From Floccularia luteovirens (lineage: Eukaryota; Basidiomycota; Agaricomycetes; Agaricales; Squamanitaceae): 64,000 bases of DNA. The stretch lies in assembly GCA_009739215.1 (NCBI GenBank), contig VSJF01000013.1:372001-436000 (forward strand), written 5' to 3'. Below the pieces are notes generated by a model that saw only the letters and a list, made by a program, of their open reading frames with translations, did not search any database and was not told the DNA's origin. Shown in pieces: positions 47,307 through 61,047 of this stretch. Made by a program: the position numbers and the translations under genes. How positions within the stretch are numbered: the first letter of the stretch is position 1; every line of letters begins with the position of its first letter.

Positions 47307-47393
47307 ACAATCAAATCCCCTACACAATCACCGAGTGTCCGCGATATGTACTTGTAAAGAATCATTCTGTCACCAAACAAAATTCTAATTTAT

Positions 47394-48861
47394 CTATAAG
47401 TGTTCCCTATCTTCTCTGAACATTGCACTGGATGATGTCCTTGATATTTCGGGCCGCAATACGCGGAAAACCCCTTCGGAGTTCATCCTACGTAAAATTT
47501 TGTCAACATCTGTTCTGACATCCTGACTGTTCAAGCGATACTGCTTCGGAGTTATGCCTCTCCCAAGCCAAGGCGTGAGGTGATTAGCGCACAATAGAGC
47601 GACTATGGTGTTGAGTAAATGCAATGGGACCAAAGAGAACGTGGTGGACCATATCGTAGCTAGGTTCTGGCGCTCAAACTCGTATAGCCTGCCTTTACAC
47701 CCTGGTAAAGGTGTTCTCGGGTAACAGGTTTTACTTGGAGTTGCTTCGTGCAATGCATTGTAAAAGCCACAACAGTGCAGAGCGTCTTGTATCAGCAGCC
47801 GCCCGAGTTGTGTATAATATTGACTCCAAGACAAGTCCAGTTTATGGTCAAGGGAAAAAGTCGCCCGTTTATAGCTTGTATAGCCAACAGCAAGAATGGA
47901 GACCAAGGCGGGCCAAAGAAGCAAGGTATATACTGCGAGAATAGGGCGGGAATTCAGTAAGACTCCGGTCAGACCCACCAAAGAAGTGAACACCAATATA
48001 AACGACCCCAGGGCGATAAGAATTAGAATGTCGTGATCGGCTACGTAGACAACATCAGCCTTATCCCATGCTTATTGAAAGAGAATGAAGTCAGTATGTA
48101 AAGTCCCTATATATACAGAGAAATAGTTTTTTTTTCTTACTTCTAAACCACATCATAATAGCACAAATCAACCCCACCGTCCCATAAGCAAGCACAGTCA
48201 AAACGGAAAGAAAAAGGGACCATTTAAAGGTACTCCATTTCTCTCCATCAAACATTCCGAGATCATCAAAATCGAAGCTGTCATTGGTGTTCAGCAAGGT
48301 TAGGGTACCAGTTCCGAAGCGATCGTGGTGCACTGCAGTATTCTTCTTGATCGAATTGATAGGCTGGGGCCATTTATGCGTAAATTTGTCTGTCGTCCCA
48401 AGAGCTGTGGTGATCGATCCAACCGCAGTTCGTGCAGACCACATGGACCCTTTACTCATCACCGATTCAGCACGTAACCTACTTCGTTGTAAGGAATGCA
48501 GCGAAGAATTCTGAAGATTAGACACTCTGGAAGCTATACAACTGAACCCGTGGGACAGCAGCTTGGATGACTTGTTTCCCTCGAGATGATCCAGAGCTGG
48601 AAGCTGAGAGCAGTGAGAAACAAACGTTGCTTCCGAAGACCCTCGTGACAGGTGGTTTGGTCGAGGAGTCAAAGGGATAACGTCAAAACCGGGTGGATTT
48701 GCGAATTGAATAGTAGAACTTCTGGTAGTTGGGCCTGCTTGCTGATTTTCGGCACTTTCATTATCATTAGCAGGTTCTGCTTTATATTTCACCTTTTCGT
48801 GACACCCAGATCTCCGACGAATACCAGATAAAACCAGATCTGAGGGACGGAGAGGCTGCAT
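47394..48861 (-). CDS. Basidiomycete tetraspanin (Tsp2-like)
   Basis: Two exons (48141-48861 and 47394-48070), giving 465 aa. A long Ser/Pro-rich cytosolic N terminus (~200 residues) is followed by four hydrophobic segments. TM1 is in LFLSVLTVLAYGTVGLICAIMMWF, TM2 in ILILIALGSFILVFTSLVGLTGVLL, TM3 in PILAVYTLLLWPALVSILAVG, and TM4 in TFSLVPLHLLNTIVALLCANHL. The large outer loop between TM3 and TM4 carries the tetraspanin CCG motif (ALHCCGFYNAL) plus further cysteines (KTCYPRTPLPGCKG). Tsp2-type tetraspanins with long N termini are known from basidiomycetes and organise membrane protein clusters. The start at 48861 is the first Met before conserved-looking sequence; the frame is open further up. 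Confidence 0.78.
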
Positions 48862-49247
48862 TTCTTGTTTCAGAGTGTGGTATTCGGCAGGTTCTGGTAG
48901 CCCAAAAGTTCTGTCAGCCACAGAATAGATAATCAGAATTTTAAAGATGTTGCTTGCACAGCCGGTGGCGGACAGATATCTTGAGTGAAACACGAAAACA
49001 TAGAAAAATATTAGATAATAGCCTGATGTTCTTGTGATACAAGTTGGTTCTGAAATGAGGTAGTAGCTAGCCAAGGAATGCAAAAAAAAGAATTATTATC
49101 TGCATATGTTCAATTTAAAGGAATGTCGTCGAAGACTATAATTATGCAATTTATAGGAAGATGAGTCCAATGTCCCATAGAAAATCCAGAATTTTATGAA
49201 ACTCAAGCAAATGGGCCTGAAGCAGTCAGAAAAAGAGAAATGAACGT
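48862..49247. other. Spacer between tetraspanin and LEA-like genes
   Basis: About 390 bp, AT-rich, with tandem genes on the same strand. No defined element is visible. An upstream extension of the tetraspanin frame overlaps part of it. Confidence 0.35.
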
Positions 49248-50596
49248 CTAAGCACTATTTATGGGAAGTTCGAAGGGACAAGGTGCATCTGTAATCTGTG
49301 TAGAAACAGAGTGTTCGGTAGGAAGTCCAATTATCCCCAAGAACAATACGAGACGAAACTGGAGGGCTGCCAATACACAATTGTTGAGACAATAATCCAA
49401 TCGCCTGATGAATACAGACTCACGTATTCGGTCTCCACCTGGAACAATAGCTCTGTTTTTACATGCATCATACCAATTGTTCCCTATAGAATGTGTTCTT
49501 AGAGAAAACTTGAAATGATTTTATATATCAAGAACTCACAGGTCTGATCAGAAGAATTGGTGGCAATATAAGTAAAATTCAAAGGTAGTTGAAGGTCAGG
49601 GAAAGCTTTCGCTGGTAATGTTTGCTTTTCAATCCTTCCCGTGCCGACCAGCCTTTGAGTCCCCAAGTCAAAGACCGAAGCCCGGATATATTTGAAGTGG
49701 AGCGGCAAATAGTTACCGTTGGTATCGACTTCCAAAGAAGCAAAGGCAGGGAAGGAGAAATTCGCCGGTGCCCGAGAGAAAATTGTGGGCACAGCGTTTG
49801 CCCATTCACCTGTAGCATTGACAAGGGGTTTTGCAGCATCAAAAGAGAAAGCCGGAACACGAGGAATGGTGAAGCCTAGTACAAGTGCAATCCTATCCGT
49901 GTGGTAATCGAGTTAGCGAAAATATCCAATAATTGACAGTGAAATGACTTACACCACACATGTAGCGAACATTGCGAAAACAAATACCCTCCTTGTACAA
50001 TAACGGCCACACAGGCCGCGTTCACCTCGGTTCCAAGACTTCCAGAAATCTTTCCGTGAATTTGACTTCCTCTCCCTCTTAGCAGCTTTTGTCATATTAT
50101 GTAGCTCTTCCTTGCCCCATTCAGCTCCTAATGCTGGGACAGTCACCATCTCAACTGGACCTCCGTGCCCAACATCCTCCAATTTTGGCGTCATTGGTTC
50201 GATCATCTGGTAGCTATTTTGACTAAACAATATGTACACCCAATAAAGAATTAATTCTTACCCTTGAGGGGTCTGATTATTACTGTATCTTGGGCCTGCA
50301 TTATTGAAATCGGCATATACATCCCAAGCGTCGTCTTGAATTTCTTCTTCATCTCTTCCACCTTTCAAAGGCTCTTCCCTGCCAGCATGAAAGAAGGACC
50401 CACGATTGTACCCAGCAGATGGCCTGGGTCCTCCAGTCAAATGATCTGTTGACGGTCGTTCTGGGTTGTAGAATGACGAAGCATCATCCCGAGCTCTGCC
50501 TGGCGTTGGGTGTACAAAATCTGCATTGAGGGCATCCGAGGAGCTTTTGGGAGCGCCATAAAATGATGACACTGTGGACTTGCGATCTGGATCCAT
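49248..50596 (-). CDS. Single-pass membrane protein with LEA-2-like outer domain
   Basis: Five exons (50262-50596, 49953-50213, 49540-49892, 49424-49483, 49248-49366), giving 375 aa. The N-terminal half is cytosolic and polar (MDPDRKSTVSSFYGAPKSS, FYNPERPSTD, an acidic DEEEIQDDAWDVYADF), then basic (KRERKSNSRKDFWKSWNRG). One transmembrane helix follows, in VFVFAMFATCVVVIALVLGF. The outer domain reads NFSFPAFASLEVDTNGNYLPLHFKYIRASVFDLGTQRLVGTG then LPLNFTYIATNSSDQTWNNWYDAC. This beta-sandwich pattern ('D...N.LPL.F..I.A.V.D...' followed by 'LPL.F.Y.A.') resembles LEA_2/NDR1-like domains, as found in several fungal vacuolar or plasma-membrane proteins. The function is not known. The reading of the last two exons depends on a phase-one junction that restores an open frame. 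Confidence 0.65.
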
Positions 50597-51642
50597 GTAT
50601 ATGTATGCTCGGCTTGGGTTTTGTCGACGAGGATGCCAACGGTCTGACAGGAGAATAACTAGAGCGTGGGAATCATATTACAAAACCGTCTGCCTATATT
50701 ACGTAATTTACGTTGCTAAGTACTGACTGCTGTGTACACTGCCACTGATAACATTCAGATCTTGAAGTATATGTACTCATATATACGATCAACTCATGAG
50801 TATCCGGGCTTCGCGGCTGAACTGTATGTATGAATCATGATGGCTTTTCTAACACCACTGCTATGAAGCTCTACGCTCAATCCTGACATTTTGCTTCAAC
50901 AGCCGGATCATTGATGTAAGCACAACACCTTCAAAGCGCCTATGAATATTTGACCAATTGCATGATATGTAAACATAAAACGGGATTATATATACTTCAA
51001 AAGCAATGTCTGATCGCTTCTTTTTTATTCAGCCTCTGATGCACAACATTAAGACATGACCACACTGAAATAAAAGCAGATAAGCGCGGAACGTGAATAC
51101 AAGGAAGGAAATGTAGCTGACGTATCAAGCTCAAGCTCGTTGTGCAAGTTCCATATCTACAGCCTGTTATACATCTCTTTGCCAGTGACCAGTGCGGCGC
51201 CGAGGAAAAAGACCCTATCTGTCAACTTCATCTCCCATTCTTTGACGATAAATAACGTAATTGCTCAAGCTTAAGATGTGGATTACACCTAACGAACAGT
51301 TGTATTTAGTGATTTTGAAAGTAATCCTCACGAGAAGTATGAATCTTTTCCGTAAGTAATGTCTATAAAAGAGGGGAGGCAATACTTTATGAGCATACCA
51401 TTTTTGAAGTAGATCTCAGGGTTCTAGAAATGCATATACACCAATTTAATTTGTGTGAGATACTAAGAAGTCCATCGTTCATCAACCGGATTCACGATAG
51501 CAATTCAGAAAAAGAAAACGCTATTGTCTTTACGGGCACGGACTTGTAAGCCACTACACCATTACAGAAAAGCATTATATATATGTAATTAGCAGAGTTC
51601 TTCCAAAAGAACTTTTTTTGGAAGCAGGTATATGCGGAGTTT
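50597..51642. other. Spacer
   Basis: About 1.05 kb, AT-rich, between two minus-strand genes. No RNA gene, repeat or recognisable relic is seen. Confidence 0.4.
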
Positions 51643-53192
51643 TCAGAAGAATCTATTACTGATAAGCTCCTTCCCATCTACTAATCGCCGGTGGACAATA
51701 TTACTTGTAAATGAAGACCACTAGAAAGAGCGATCAACACAACTAAACAAAGGCGAAGGTCAAGAAACATACCCCGTTGCCAATAAATACGGCCGCTCTA
51801 CGGGCAATATCCATGTCCACAGCCATATTCACATCCATTTGCTCCTGATCTAATTCCAGCTCTCGGGTGGTCACGACTGTATGCCATCCATCATCCATTA
51901 ATGTTCTTTTCAGCGTTGTAAGCCATTCACTATTATCATTCGTCAGCAAGTATAGCGTATCAAGTATTCGGGCTCCGGTTCTCGTTGCGCGTAGATAGTC
52001 ATCCCGCGAGTCTCTGATTTTTTTGACTATACCCTCTGTAGAGGGAAGGCAGTGTTCCATGTAAATTTCTTCGTTCTCAGGTGTGTTCTGACCCGGAGAT
52101 CCCCCTGGAGGTGGGGTGAAAATATCTGGGAGGAAGTCGAGTAGGTTCCAGCTGTAAAATGTGGAATTCCAGGCGGCGAGTCCAACACAATGCTGCTTAT
52201 AATCTCCACGACGCAGGTGGATGGCTAGCATATAGTCGTACGGGCTGCGGAGGGCGCGAGTCAAACGACGGGGACCCCTTGGAAGGAACAGATACTCGTT
52301 TCTGTCTACGGCGGCATTCACGATAGGCGAAGTCTGCAAGAGTCGGGAGATTGGCGAAGTCGAGAAACCCTCCCATAGAGATAGGATACGCGTTGATCCC
52401 CATAACCAAAGATCGAACACCTGAGGAACACCATCTTCTTTCGATGTCCCGACTACAATCTCTACGCAGCGCTCAGGGGCTTCGAGAAGAAGGGCTTTCC
52501 AGTGATTAAATATTGTTATACCATCTTCCCACATGATTTTCGGCTTCACATCGGTTGTTGGGATGATTCGTCGCTCTTCGACTGGACAAACAACATTGTA
52601 CCAATTTTCAGAAATTGAACGTGGTGCTGGGTCACCTTCCTCCCATGGTCCTCCTGCAGTGGGTCCAGAGATAAGCGCGTTGAGAGGCGTAAAAGGGGGC
52701 CATTCTTTAAATTTTGATTCTGGCCATGGATAATGCTGTGGTGCCCATACGTAGTTTTGGAATACATACGCTCTTTGTGATTCATAGGCGAGATATGAGT
52801 TCATTAATCTGGAAAAAAAAGAATAGTTAGTTCAAGGCGATGAAAAAATGAATGGGGCCAACACACAGTTCGTTTAAAACATTATTCCATCCAAGCATTT
52901 TTATCTGATTTCTAAACATCAAATAACGACCTGATCTTCCCTCAGGAAAAGGTAAATCGAGGTTGTGTTGAGGCAGATTTCGTTCCCATTCTTTTAACTT
53001 TTCATAGCTCGGAGGGAAGTCAAGGGGCGATGATGGAGTCGGTTGGGAGGTTGGAATTAGAGTTCGGGTCGGATTTTTGTACGACGAAAGCCACCATAGT
53101 AAAGGTAAAGTGAGAGTGATGGTAAAAAGTATAATGTACAACTTCTTTCGGCGCTCGTTATACAGAACGTTGTGTGACCACAACTTGGCCAT
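51643..53192 (-). CDS. O-fucosyltransferase-like type II membrane glycosyltransferase
   Basis: Three exons (52867-53192, 51773-52808, 51643-51720), giving 479 aa. A short cytosolic N terminus is followed by a signal anchor (LYIILFTITLTLPLLWWLSSY) and a Pro-rich stem. The GT-B-like catalytic part has GRYLMFRNQIKMLGWNNVLNEL near its start and the key AIHLRRGDYKQHC motif (the H-x-R-R-G-D GDP-fucose-binding signature) in the middle. LYLLTNDNSEWLTTLKR and a C-terminal DMDIARRAAVFIGNGWSSFTSNIVHRR follow, typical of the acceptor/donor-site end of this fold. It would act in the Golgi lumen, probably with GDP-fucose, but the true donor and acceptor in fungi are not established. The ATG at 53192 is the first Met of the frame. 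Confidence 0.72.
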
Positions 53193-53310
53193 TATCGACA
53201 AGGTTGAGCAGTATGATCAGAAGGGGAGTGGGCAAAAGGGCGTCGAGTATGTTTTGTTACAAAATTTACATACTTATGACCGGGGATAACTGTATATGGA
53301 GTTAGTAATA

Positions 53311-54008
53311 CAGTCGACTATCTCATAATGCATAACGCCGGTGCAGCATTTTTGCTAGTCTCGTTCCCAGCACCGAACGTCTGGGTACGAGACTACATTT
53401 TTGCTATGCATTATGAGATTTATGCAATAGGGGGGTTGTCACAATCGCGTGACAATGTGTGACTCCAGCCCAAGATGTGACATGATGAGATTTAAGATAC
53501 CAATTTCCCACACTACACCAAAAATCTATCAAGAGTCGGCTGAGTCGCTTTTAACATTTCTTCACAATGCAAAAATACAGTAAGCCAGTCAAAGAGGGTG
53601 AGGTTGTCTCATTTTGTAGATTGTTGCAACTTTGCTGATGTCTTGGGTTGGTCCTATTCAAAAGTCTTTCTTGTCACTTTATCATATGATGCTGGTGATT
53701 TTTGGTGAGGTTTTTGACTAGGTTCTTTGGGCATGATCTGAGGTTCTTTGGGTGGGGCAAGACAGCTTGAAATTCTCATTTTCATACTTTTTTTAGCATC
53801 TGTGTAAAAATTTTCTACTATTATACTATGCTAACTTTATCTAAATATTTTATTGTTCCTGTACAACGTAAATTTTCTAGAAACCCGATTTGAGAGCCAC
53901 ATATCCAAATCTGATAATGCATATTGCTAACGGTGATGGTTTCCGGAAATTCCCATGCATTATGAGATTTATGCATTAGTAGCTTATGCATTATGAGATA
54001 GTCGACTG
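53311..54008. mobile_element. ~0.7 kb non-autonomous DNA transposon (MITE) with TA target duplication
   Basis: The terminal inverted repeats are perfect over 25 bp: the left end starts CAGTCGACTATCTCATAATG followed by CATAA, and the right end is its exact complement. TA flanks both ends (in fact TAATA on both sides), as for Tc1/mariner/pogo-type elements. A 21-bp subterminal direct repeat starting 'atgcattatgagatttatg' occurs at 53406-53426 and 53955-53975. The interior is AT-rich and has no transposase. It lies between the fucosyltransferase-like gene and VMA3. Confidence 0.85.
53356..53395. repeat. 40-bp fold-back insert with 9-bp direct repeats, nested in the MITE
   Basis: Arms TAGTCTCGTTCCCAG and CTGGGTACGAGACTA pair over 14 of 15 positions around a 10-bp loop. 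The insert is bordered on both sides by the same nonamer CATTTTTGC (53347-53355 and 53396-53404), which looks like a target-site duplication. It appears to be a very small secondary insertion. Confidence 0.7.
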
Positions 54009-54731
54009 TAATAAAATAACCATCAATCCAGCGCTCTTCGTTTTTCCCTTGGGTTTTCAACTTATATGACTACCTCGAAGCACTAAACTCATTATCAGTT
54101 ATAAGTACAACTCCACTACATATCCTACTGAGCAGTTCAGCATAACAATCCAGTCTCATTCCTATATTATTTTCACACCACAATTTTGGAACATATGCAG
54201 CCTACCATCAACCCTGTCGCCTGAAACTGATCCCCGAGTAGTTGCACCTTTTTAGAAAAAAGTCAGGCGATAGTTCAAAATCACATGACACATCCGTTGT
54301 TGTCATCTACAACACTCGGTGACTGTCTTCTAGGCACACTACTCTGTTTATAGCCATTTGTTCACGACATCATCTGTATTAACAAAGTACTTGATCAGTT
54401 TCTCCCGAGCCAACACCACGATCAAAGGAACTCGTGTTTTGATCCATATGCCTAGTTGGTCAATCAGTGAGTGATCAACTACATGAGTTATAGCACGATA
54501 GTGAGAAATTTCGACAAGTTGAGATAATGCATATGAATTACAGGCGATCGAAGAACATGCCGAGTAATGAAGTTATTAAACGTCCTAGCGAGAAAATAAA
54601 CTCTGGTATATCCCCGTCTCTTTTTCTCCGTGTCCCTCGGGTCGCCCAACATATAGCTCTTCACAAAGTTCGAATGCTTCACTGACACTGCCATGAAGAT
54701 CAGATCAACTGCTATGTCTAGGAAGGGGCAC
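54009..54731. other. Spacer downstream of VMA3
   Basis: About 720 bp between the MITE and the VMA3 stop codon. Short frames only; no RNA gene recognised. Confidence 0.4.
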
Positions 54732-55652
54732 TTATAAACATACATGCATTCCCTGTGACTTTGTGTTCATAATGAGGGCAACAATAAGACCTTAACGAGG
54801 TATAAGCAAACGAAGTCATAGATCACTGGAAGTCTCAACACACCGTATAGACCCAACACTTCGGCGAAAATGAGGATAAGAATCTATTACACAATTAGAC
54901 AAATTCATGTTCAGACGCAGGTTTAGTGATCCTTACCATGCCAACGAATAGCCTTGGTTGTTGAGCTGTTCCGCGTACACCAGCATCACCAACAATACCA
55001 ATAGCGAATCCTGCGGCAAGACCGGCAAGACCCACAGAGAGGCCGGCACCCAACTGAACAAAGCCTTGCCCAAGTGTCATATTTGTTTGCACTATCAAAA
55101 ATAACTCAATCTCGAATAGAGCTCTGCAATATTAACCACATACAATCAGCAGCGATGAGAACCGAAACAACAAGACCATAGATCTACAGCAAAACAACGC
55201 GTTGAATGACACAGCCCCTAGGGAAAGCACGGAACACAATTATGTCCAACGAAACTTACAGCAATGATACCAGCCATGATAACCGGAACAACACACTTCA
55301 TCATTAGGTCAGGCCGGAGTACAGACATTGCAGAAATGCCAACGCCAGACTTTGCTGTACCATAACTGAACGAAAAACGACATTCAGGTACGCGAAATAC
55401 AACAGCAAAACGAGTTGTCACCATACCTCGCTCCAATGCCTGCATTCGCAAGCATAAACCATGTCAAAAGAAAGATACGAGAGCCATAATGCGTTAGCAT
55501 TAGAAGTGGATTAGAACTCACATGTGAAGACAATTGCGCTGGTGCAACCCTAAATTTGCAACACATTGTCAACTTCAAAAAACTGCGCTGGCAAGACAAC
55601 AACTCACCATTGCGCTGAAGAAGGGTGCATATACTGGGCAGAGGTCAGACAT
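54732..55652 (-). CDS. VMA3: V-type ATPase proteolipid subunit c (VMA3)
   Basis: About 163 aa from eight exons on the minus strand. The start is [25 protein letters not shown], then [128 protein letters not shown] follows, in four transmembrane helices. The proton-carrying Glu is in [11 protein letters not shown] of helix 4. Subunit c forms the rotating membrane ring of the vacuolar proton pump. One exon is only 13 nt (55427-55439, encoding C-IGAR together with flanking bases). Introns are as many as in other basidiomycete VMA3 genes. Very strong family match. Confidence 0.95.
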
Positions 55653-55901
55653 GTTTTACAGGAAGAGGGTGTTTAGAATGGGAAAGAAAAACGATGTAAG
55701 AACTGTAGTTTGCGCAGGTGTCGTTGGGTAGACGTAGTTTGCGGGCCCAAAGATTGTTTGCTTATTCCGGTACTTGCCGCAGCACTTGCCCATCGGAGAT
55801 CAAAACTGCGAATTGCAAAGTTCTTACGTACAAATCATTTGTAGTATACAACACAATCGTATCTACTACATTTTTAGGAGATAATTTCGAACCACCACAT
55901 C

Positions 55902-57894
55902 TCAATCCGTGCGATGCACAGGAGGTTTTGGAACAAGTGCCCATATTGCAGCCATCAGTATAGTCATAACTATCAAACTATGTCAATCCATTAGTCCCTG
56001 AGACGTAACACTCCAGCTTTCATGAGACTTACAATGGTGGAAGGCTCTCAATCCCATACTGAGTTGAAATAAAACCCACTATGAATGGAATGGCAGCACT
56101 TCCTGTTGCTCCAAAGCCTGAAATCCATCCAATGGACCCAGTGACGAGCCACTGAGGAAGGATGCGTCCTGCTTGGTTCATAATAATTGGATACATAGGT
56201 CCAAGGAGCAAACCCACGAAGGAGATTGCTATGGCACCTCCTATCAAGGAAGGAACACACCAGACGACAAACTCGAGCCTGTGGGTCAGAATTAATGATT
56301 TTGAGAAGCTTATCGAGATAAATAGAATTAAGTTACCCGATCGCAAGAAGAGCATAGACCCATAATGCACGTCTCTCACCAACCTGTAAGAGAATAGTCA
56401 AATACATACACGTTGATCTCTGTGGGTCTGTATCTTACCTTTTTATTAAACCAGAGGAGAGACACACGTCCCAACGTAAGACCTTCAGAATACGGTTGGG
56501 AAAATTATGTCTTTGTTGAAGCTTATTATAACACACCCGTAAAAAACCCAGATGATATATAACCCGAAGTCGGACCTCCACCACGCACTTTGATAATATA
56601 TGTAACAATCCAACCTGCCATCCGCATAACATATTAATAAACATTTCACCACTAAAATGCACCAGAATTACTCACCACCAATAGTGACTTCAACGCCAAC
56701 ATAAATTAATATAAAGAAGGCGAGCAGGTGAACGGCGCGCAAGCTCAGGATCTGCCTGATTGAACTCTTATCGCCAGAGCCTTTTTTACGCGCACTCTGG
56801 CCAGTCTGAGCTAAACATTCTGATGATGATGTAAACATCAAGCTTGGTCAATGATAGAAGAATATCAAAATTTACCATCTTGTGACTTGAAACGAAAAAT
56901 GGAGCTAAGGAAAATTATGTTTATAATCGCCATTCCAAGCGATACCAGATAATGGAAAGACCAGTGCTCTAATTGTGCGAATTGTGTTGCAACGAGTGGA
57001 GAAATTAAAGCTCCCAAACCTTTCCTCTATATTGAGCATTTCACAAGATGATACGAAATGAATGTCAAAACATACCGTATGTAGCATGCAAGACGCCCAT
57101 TCTCGTTTCGGGGTTTTTCTTGTAAGCTGCCACGTAGCCATTTGTTTGAGCATCCTTATCACTATATTAGCCTCGCCAAAGTGGATAGACGAAGCACTCA
57201 CCACTAACGCCCGACCAATCCCAGCAACCAGGAATGCTGATACAAGTACAGGAAATTTGGGTGCAGATGCTTGAACACAGTTTCCCGATGCTTGTAAAAC
57301 AGCACCTTGGAATTTGAATAAATGACAAGCGATAATTTATCGACAATTAATTATACCTAACACGATAGTCTGTATTGAATGAGCAGCAATCTCTGATAAT
57401 TTAGACGGATAGCATACCTTCCCAAGTCCAAGTTTCTCAGTCAAAAAAACATTTGTTAATGAGCCCAGAACGGACCCCTGCGAATTAAGAGTCAGTGCCA
57501 GAATATGGAAACAACAAAGTAGTATTCATTTTACCAAACACAAAAATACAAACAAGAAGGAAACCGTTAGATAGCCGACCTGTATGTAGACATTTGTCAC
57601 ATCTGCACAGCGAAGAAACCAGCCAACCAAACATACATTGTATACAGCCTGAATACGAGGAAGCAAAGGGCCAGTCGATGCATCATTCCATCCTAAAACT
57701 ATGAAACACCAGCACAAGGACGCAAACTGAATATGAGAAGTCCTGGCTTGCTTGCGCGCATCCTCGCCCACCAAAATTGATTCATCGGTATCTGGATCTC
57801 CTACATCCCCCGCAATCGTACCATAGCTAGTTCGAGCAGTGGGATTTTCGGTGCCATTTTGCTTCAAACCAGCCAAAATTGGTTCATTCTCCAT
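55902..57894 (-). CDS. Major facilitator superfamily transporter
   Basis: Minus-strand gene of roughly ten or more exons; I followed the frame but did not fix every boundary. The start MENEPILAGLKQNGTENP is a polar cytosolic tail. The first helix is in FASLCWCFIVLGWNDASTGPLLPRIQ, a pattern with the MFS 'GxNDGSxGxLLPxhQ' signature seen in fungal FucP/BSC6-like carriers. Later helices include FPVLVSAFLVAGIGRALV, LGALISPLVATQFA, HLLAFFILIYVGVEVTIGGWIVTYI, LTLGRVSLLW, VVWCVPSLIGGAIAISFVGLLLGPMYPII and GSIGWISGFGATGSAAIPFIVG. It ends VPKPPVHRTD with a TGA at 55902. The substrate is unknown; sugar or a small metabolite is a guess from similarity. It lies 250 bp from VMA3 on the same strand. Confidence 0.75.
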
Positions 57895-59684
57895 TTTCTG
57901 GGCCTCTTGACTGTCGTGGCGGTGGAAAAAGCGCTAAAGGCTAGAGGACAACCCTAGCATACCCCTATCAGTATTTAAGAGTGAAGCGAACGGTTTCTTC
58001 CGATGTTTTTCCGCGTAGAATCTATCCGAGACGTCAACGGCATTTGACATAAAGCGAACTTTCCAATGGATCCCAGATGTCACGAGATGTATAGAAAGAC
58101 AGGACCGGTATCCGTGAACAGAGCAAGATGATTGGATACGGAGGATAAAGCATTCATTGTTTGTAGTTGCCCTGATAGGTTTATTCCTTCAACGGTAAAC
58201 TGACTACGAGCTGCTTTGCCGGGGCTTTAAGGCCGAGTGAGCAGTCTTTTGCAGAAGAAAGTGTGCTTTTTTTTTTTAGCAAAAAGCTCACCAAGCGTAT
58301 AACTTGAATCTCTCAACCTATATACTGGAAAAAAAATTATGATCATCAATAGACCGCTTCGGCAACAACATGTACCAACGCAAATTCAATTAGGCGAACT
58401 GGTGGATCAAACGTATACCGATAAATTAGAAAAAGGGGTTCAACTCTTTCGACCCCCCACCCGCACATCTGATATAGGCATCATAAACAAAATAACAGGA
58501 TGTGCAATCGTCAGTGGCCTTGATTAATTGACAGCTAAGAGGAGAGGCGCCATCACTTTGAGGCATGACGTATATAAATGAACTGTATGCAACTGAAGTC
58601 GTAAGATATTACGACGGCTGAGTGTTCGATCAGCAAAGAACACACCACATGCCACTGTGCACCACAACCTGGCGTTTTGTCAATTCCGAGTTCCGATAGC
58701 TCTCCTTGGCGCCAGGGTACACTTTTTGAAAAACCTCAATGCAACGCTCTATGCATCATATCTATAAATCAAAGGCAAAAGAGCGACTTATTAGGATCTG
58801 TTATGCATAGGCTAAAGAATCGCTCACGTTGTGTCGGTAGGGGGGGCGGCGTGTTGTCACCATTTATCATCCCCAAGCTACAGATTTATAAGTAGTCGGT
58901 TTCCATCAATTGAAGATACAGTACTCACAGTGTATCAAGGATGCAATTGGTGGGTGTTCAAACGTTTAGCGCTTAGTATCTACATTGAGCGAACTATAGA
59001 AACAAAAACTCATGATTCAACAATCACCATCTGGTGGATATATGCACGTCACGGGTTCAAGTAGTGGTATTGCCTGGAGCATTATTTTGATCATTACCAC
59101 CAAGATCATGCGTGGGGAAGTATATAGCTATTTCCGTATATGTGATGCGTGGATTCACGGAGTCATACGATTCGAAATATCATCACCACAAAAGTGCAAT
59201 ATTTCGACTCGGACATCTCATGGTTGTTGAACTTGGGCAATCATGCGGGGTAGGGCGTATATGGAACGATGTTCGCAGGGTCTTTGGGTTATAAAAAAAC
59301 AGAGAAGTCGGCCATGGAACAACGCCGATCAACTTGGGCTATGGTACTGTAATCAGTTCCTCAGAAAAACGGGAGTTAAAGAAGAAAGTGGGACGTATCG
59401 CACCAAAGTATAACAGATCGATGTACCCTCATCATACTAACCGATATGTCTTATGCTTCATATCGTATCTTCCATGCTGCTCCTTCTATGTCGCTCTGTC
59501 ATGATTAAGAAGGTCATGTAAAAGTTTGGCTACATACCCGGGTCAGGTTGAGCACTGGTAGATCCAAATCAGTGAGTTCCATTTGAACAAGCTGCTGACT
59601 CAGCAAGGACAACTTATAAAAATCTTTTAAATTCCGCGGTATACCTTAGTAATACATCTATGTTTCGTTGACTCTGTAAGATAT
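57895..59684. other. Long gene-poor interval
   Basis: About 1.8 kb upstream of the MFS gene. The sequence after 58,240 has a T11-type run and scattered short frames, none with family features. No tRNA, rRNA or repeat is recognised. It must include the MFS promoter and the TRR1 3' region. Confidence 0.4.
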
Positions 59685-61047
<1,363 letters not shown>

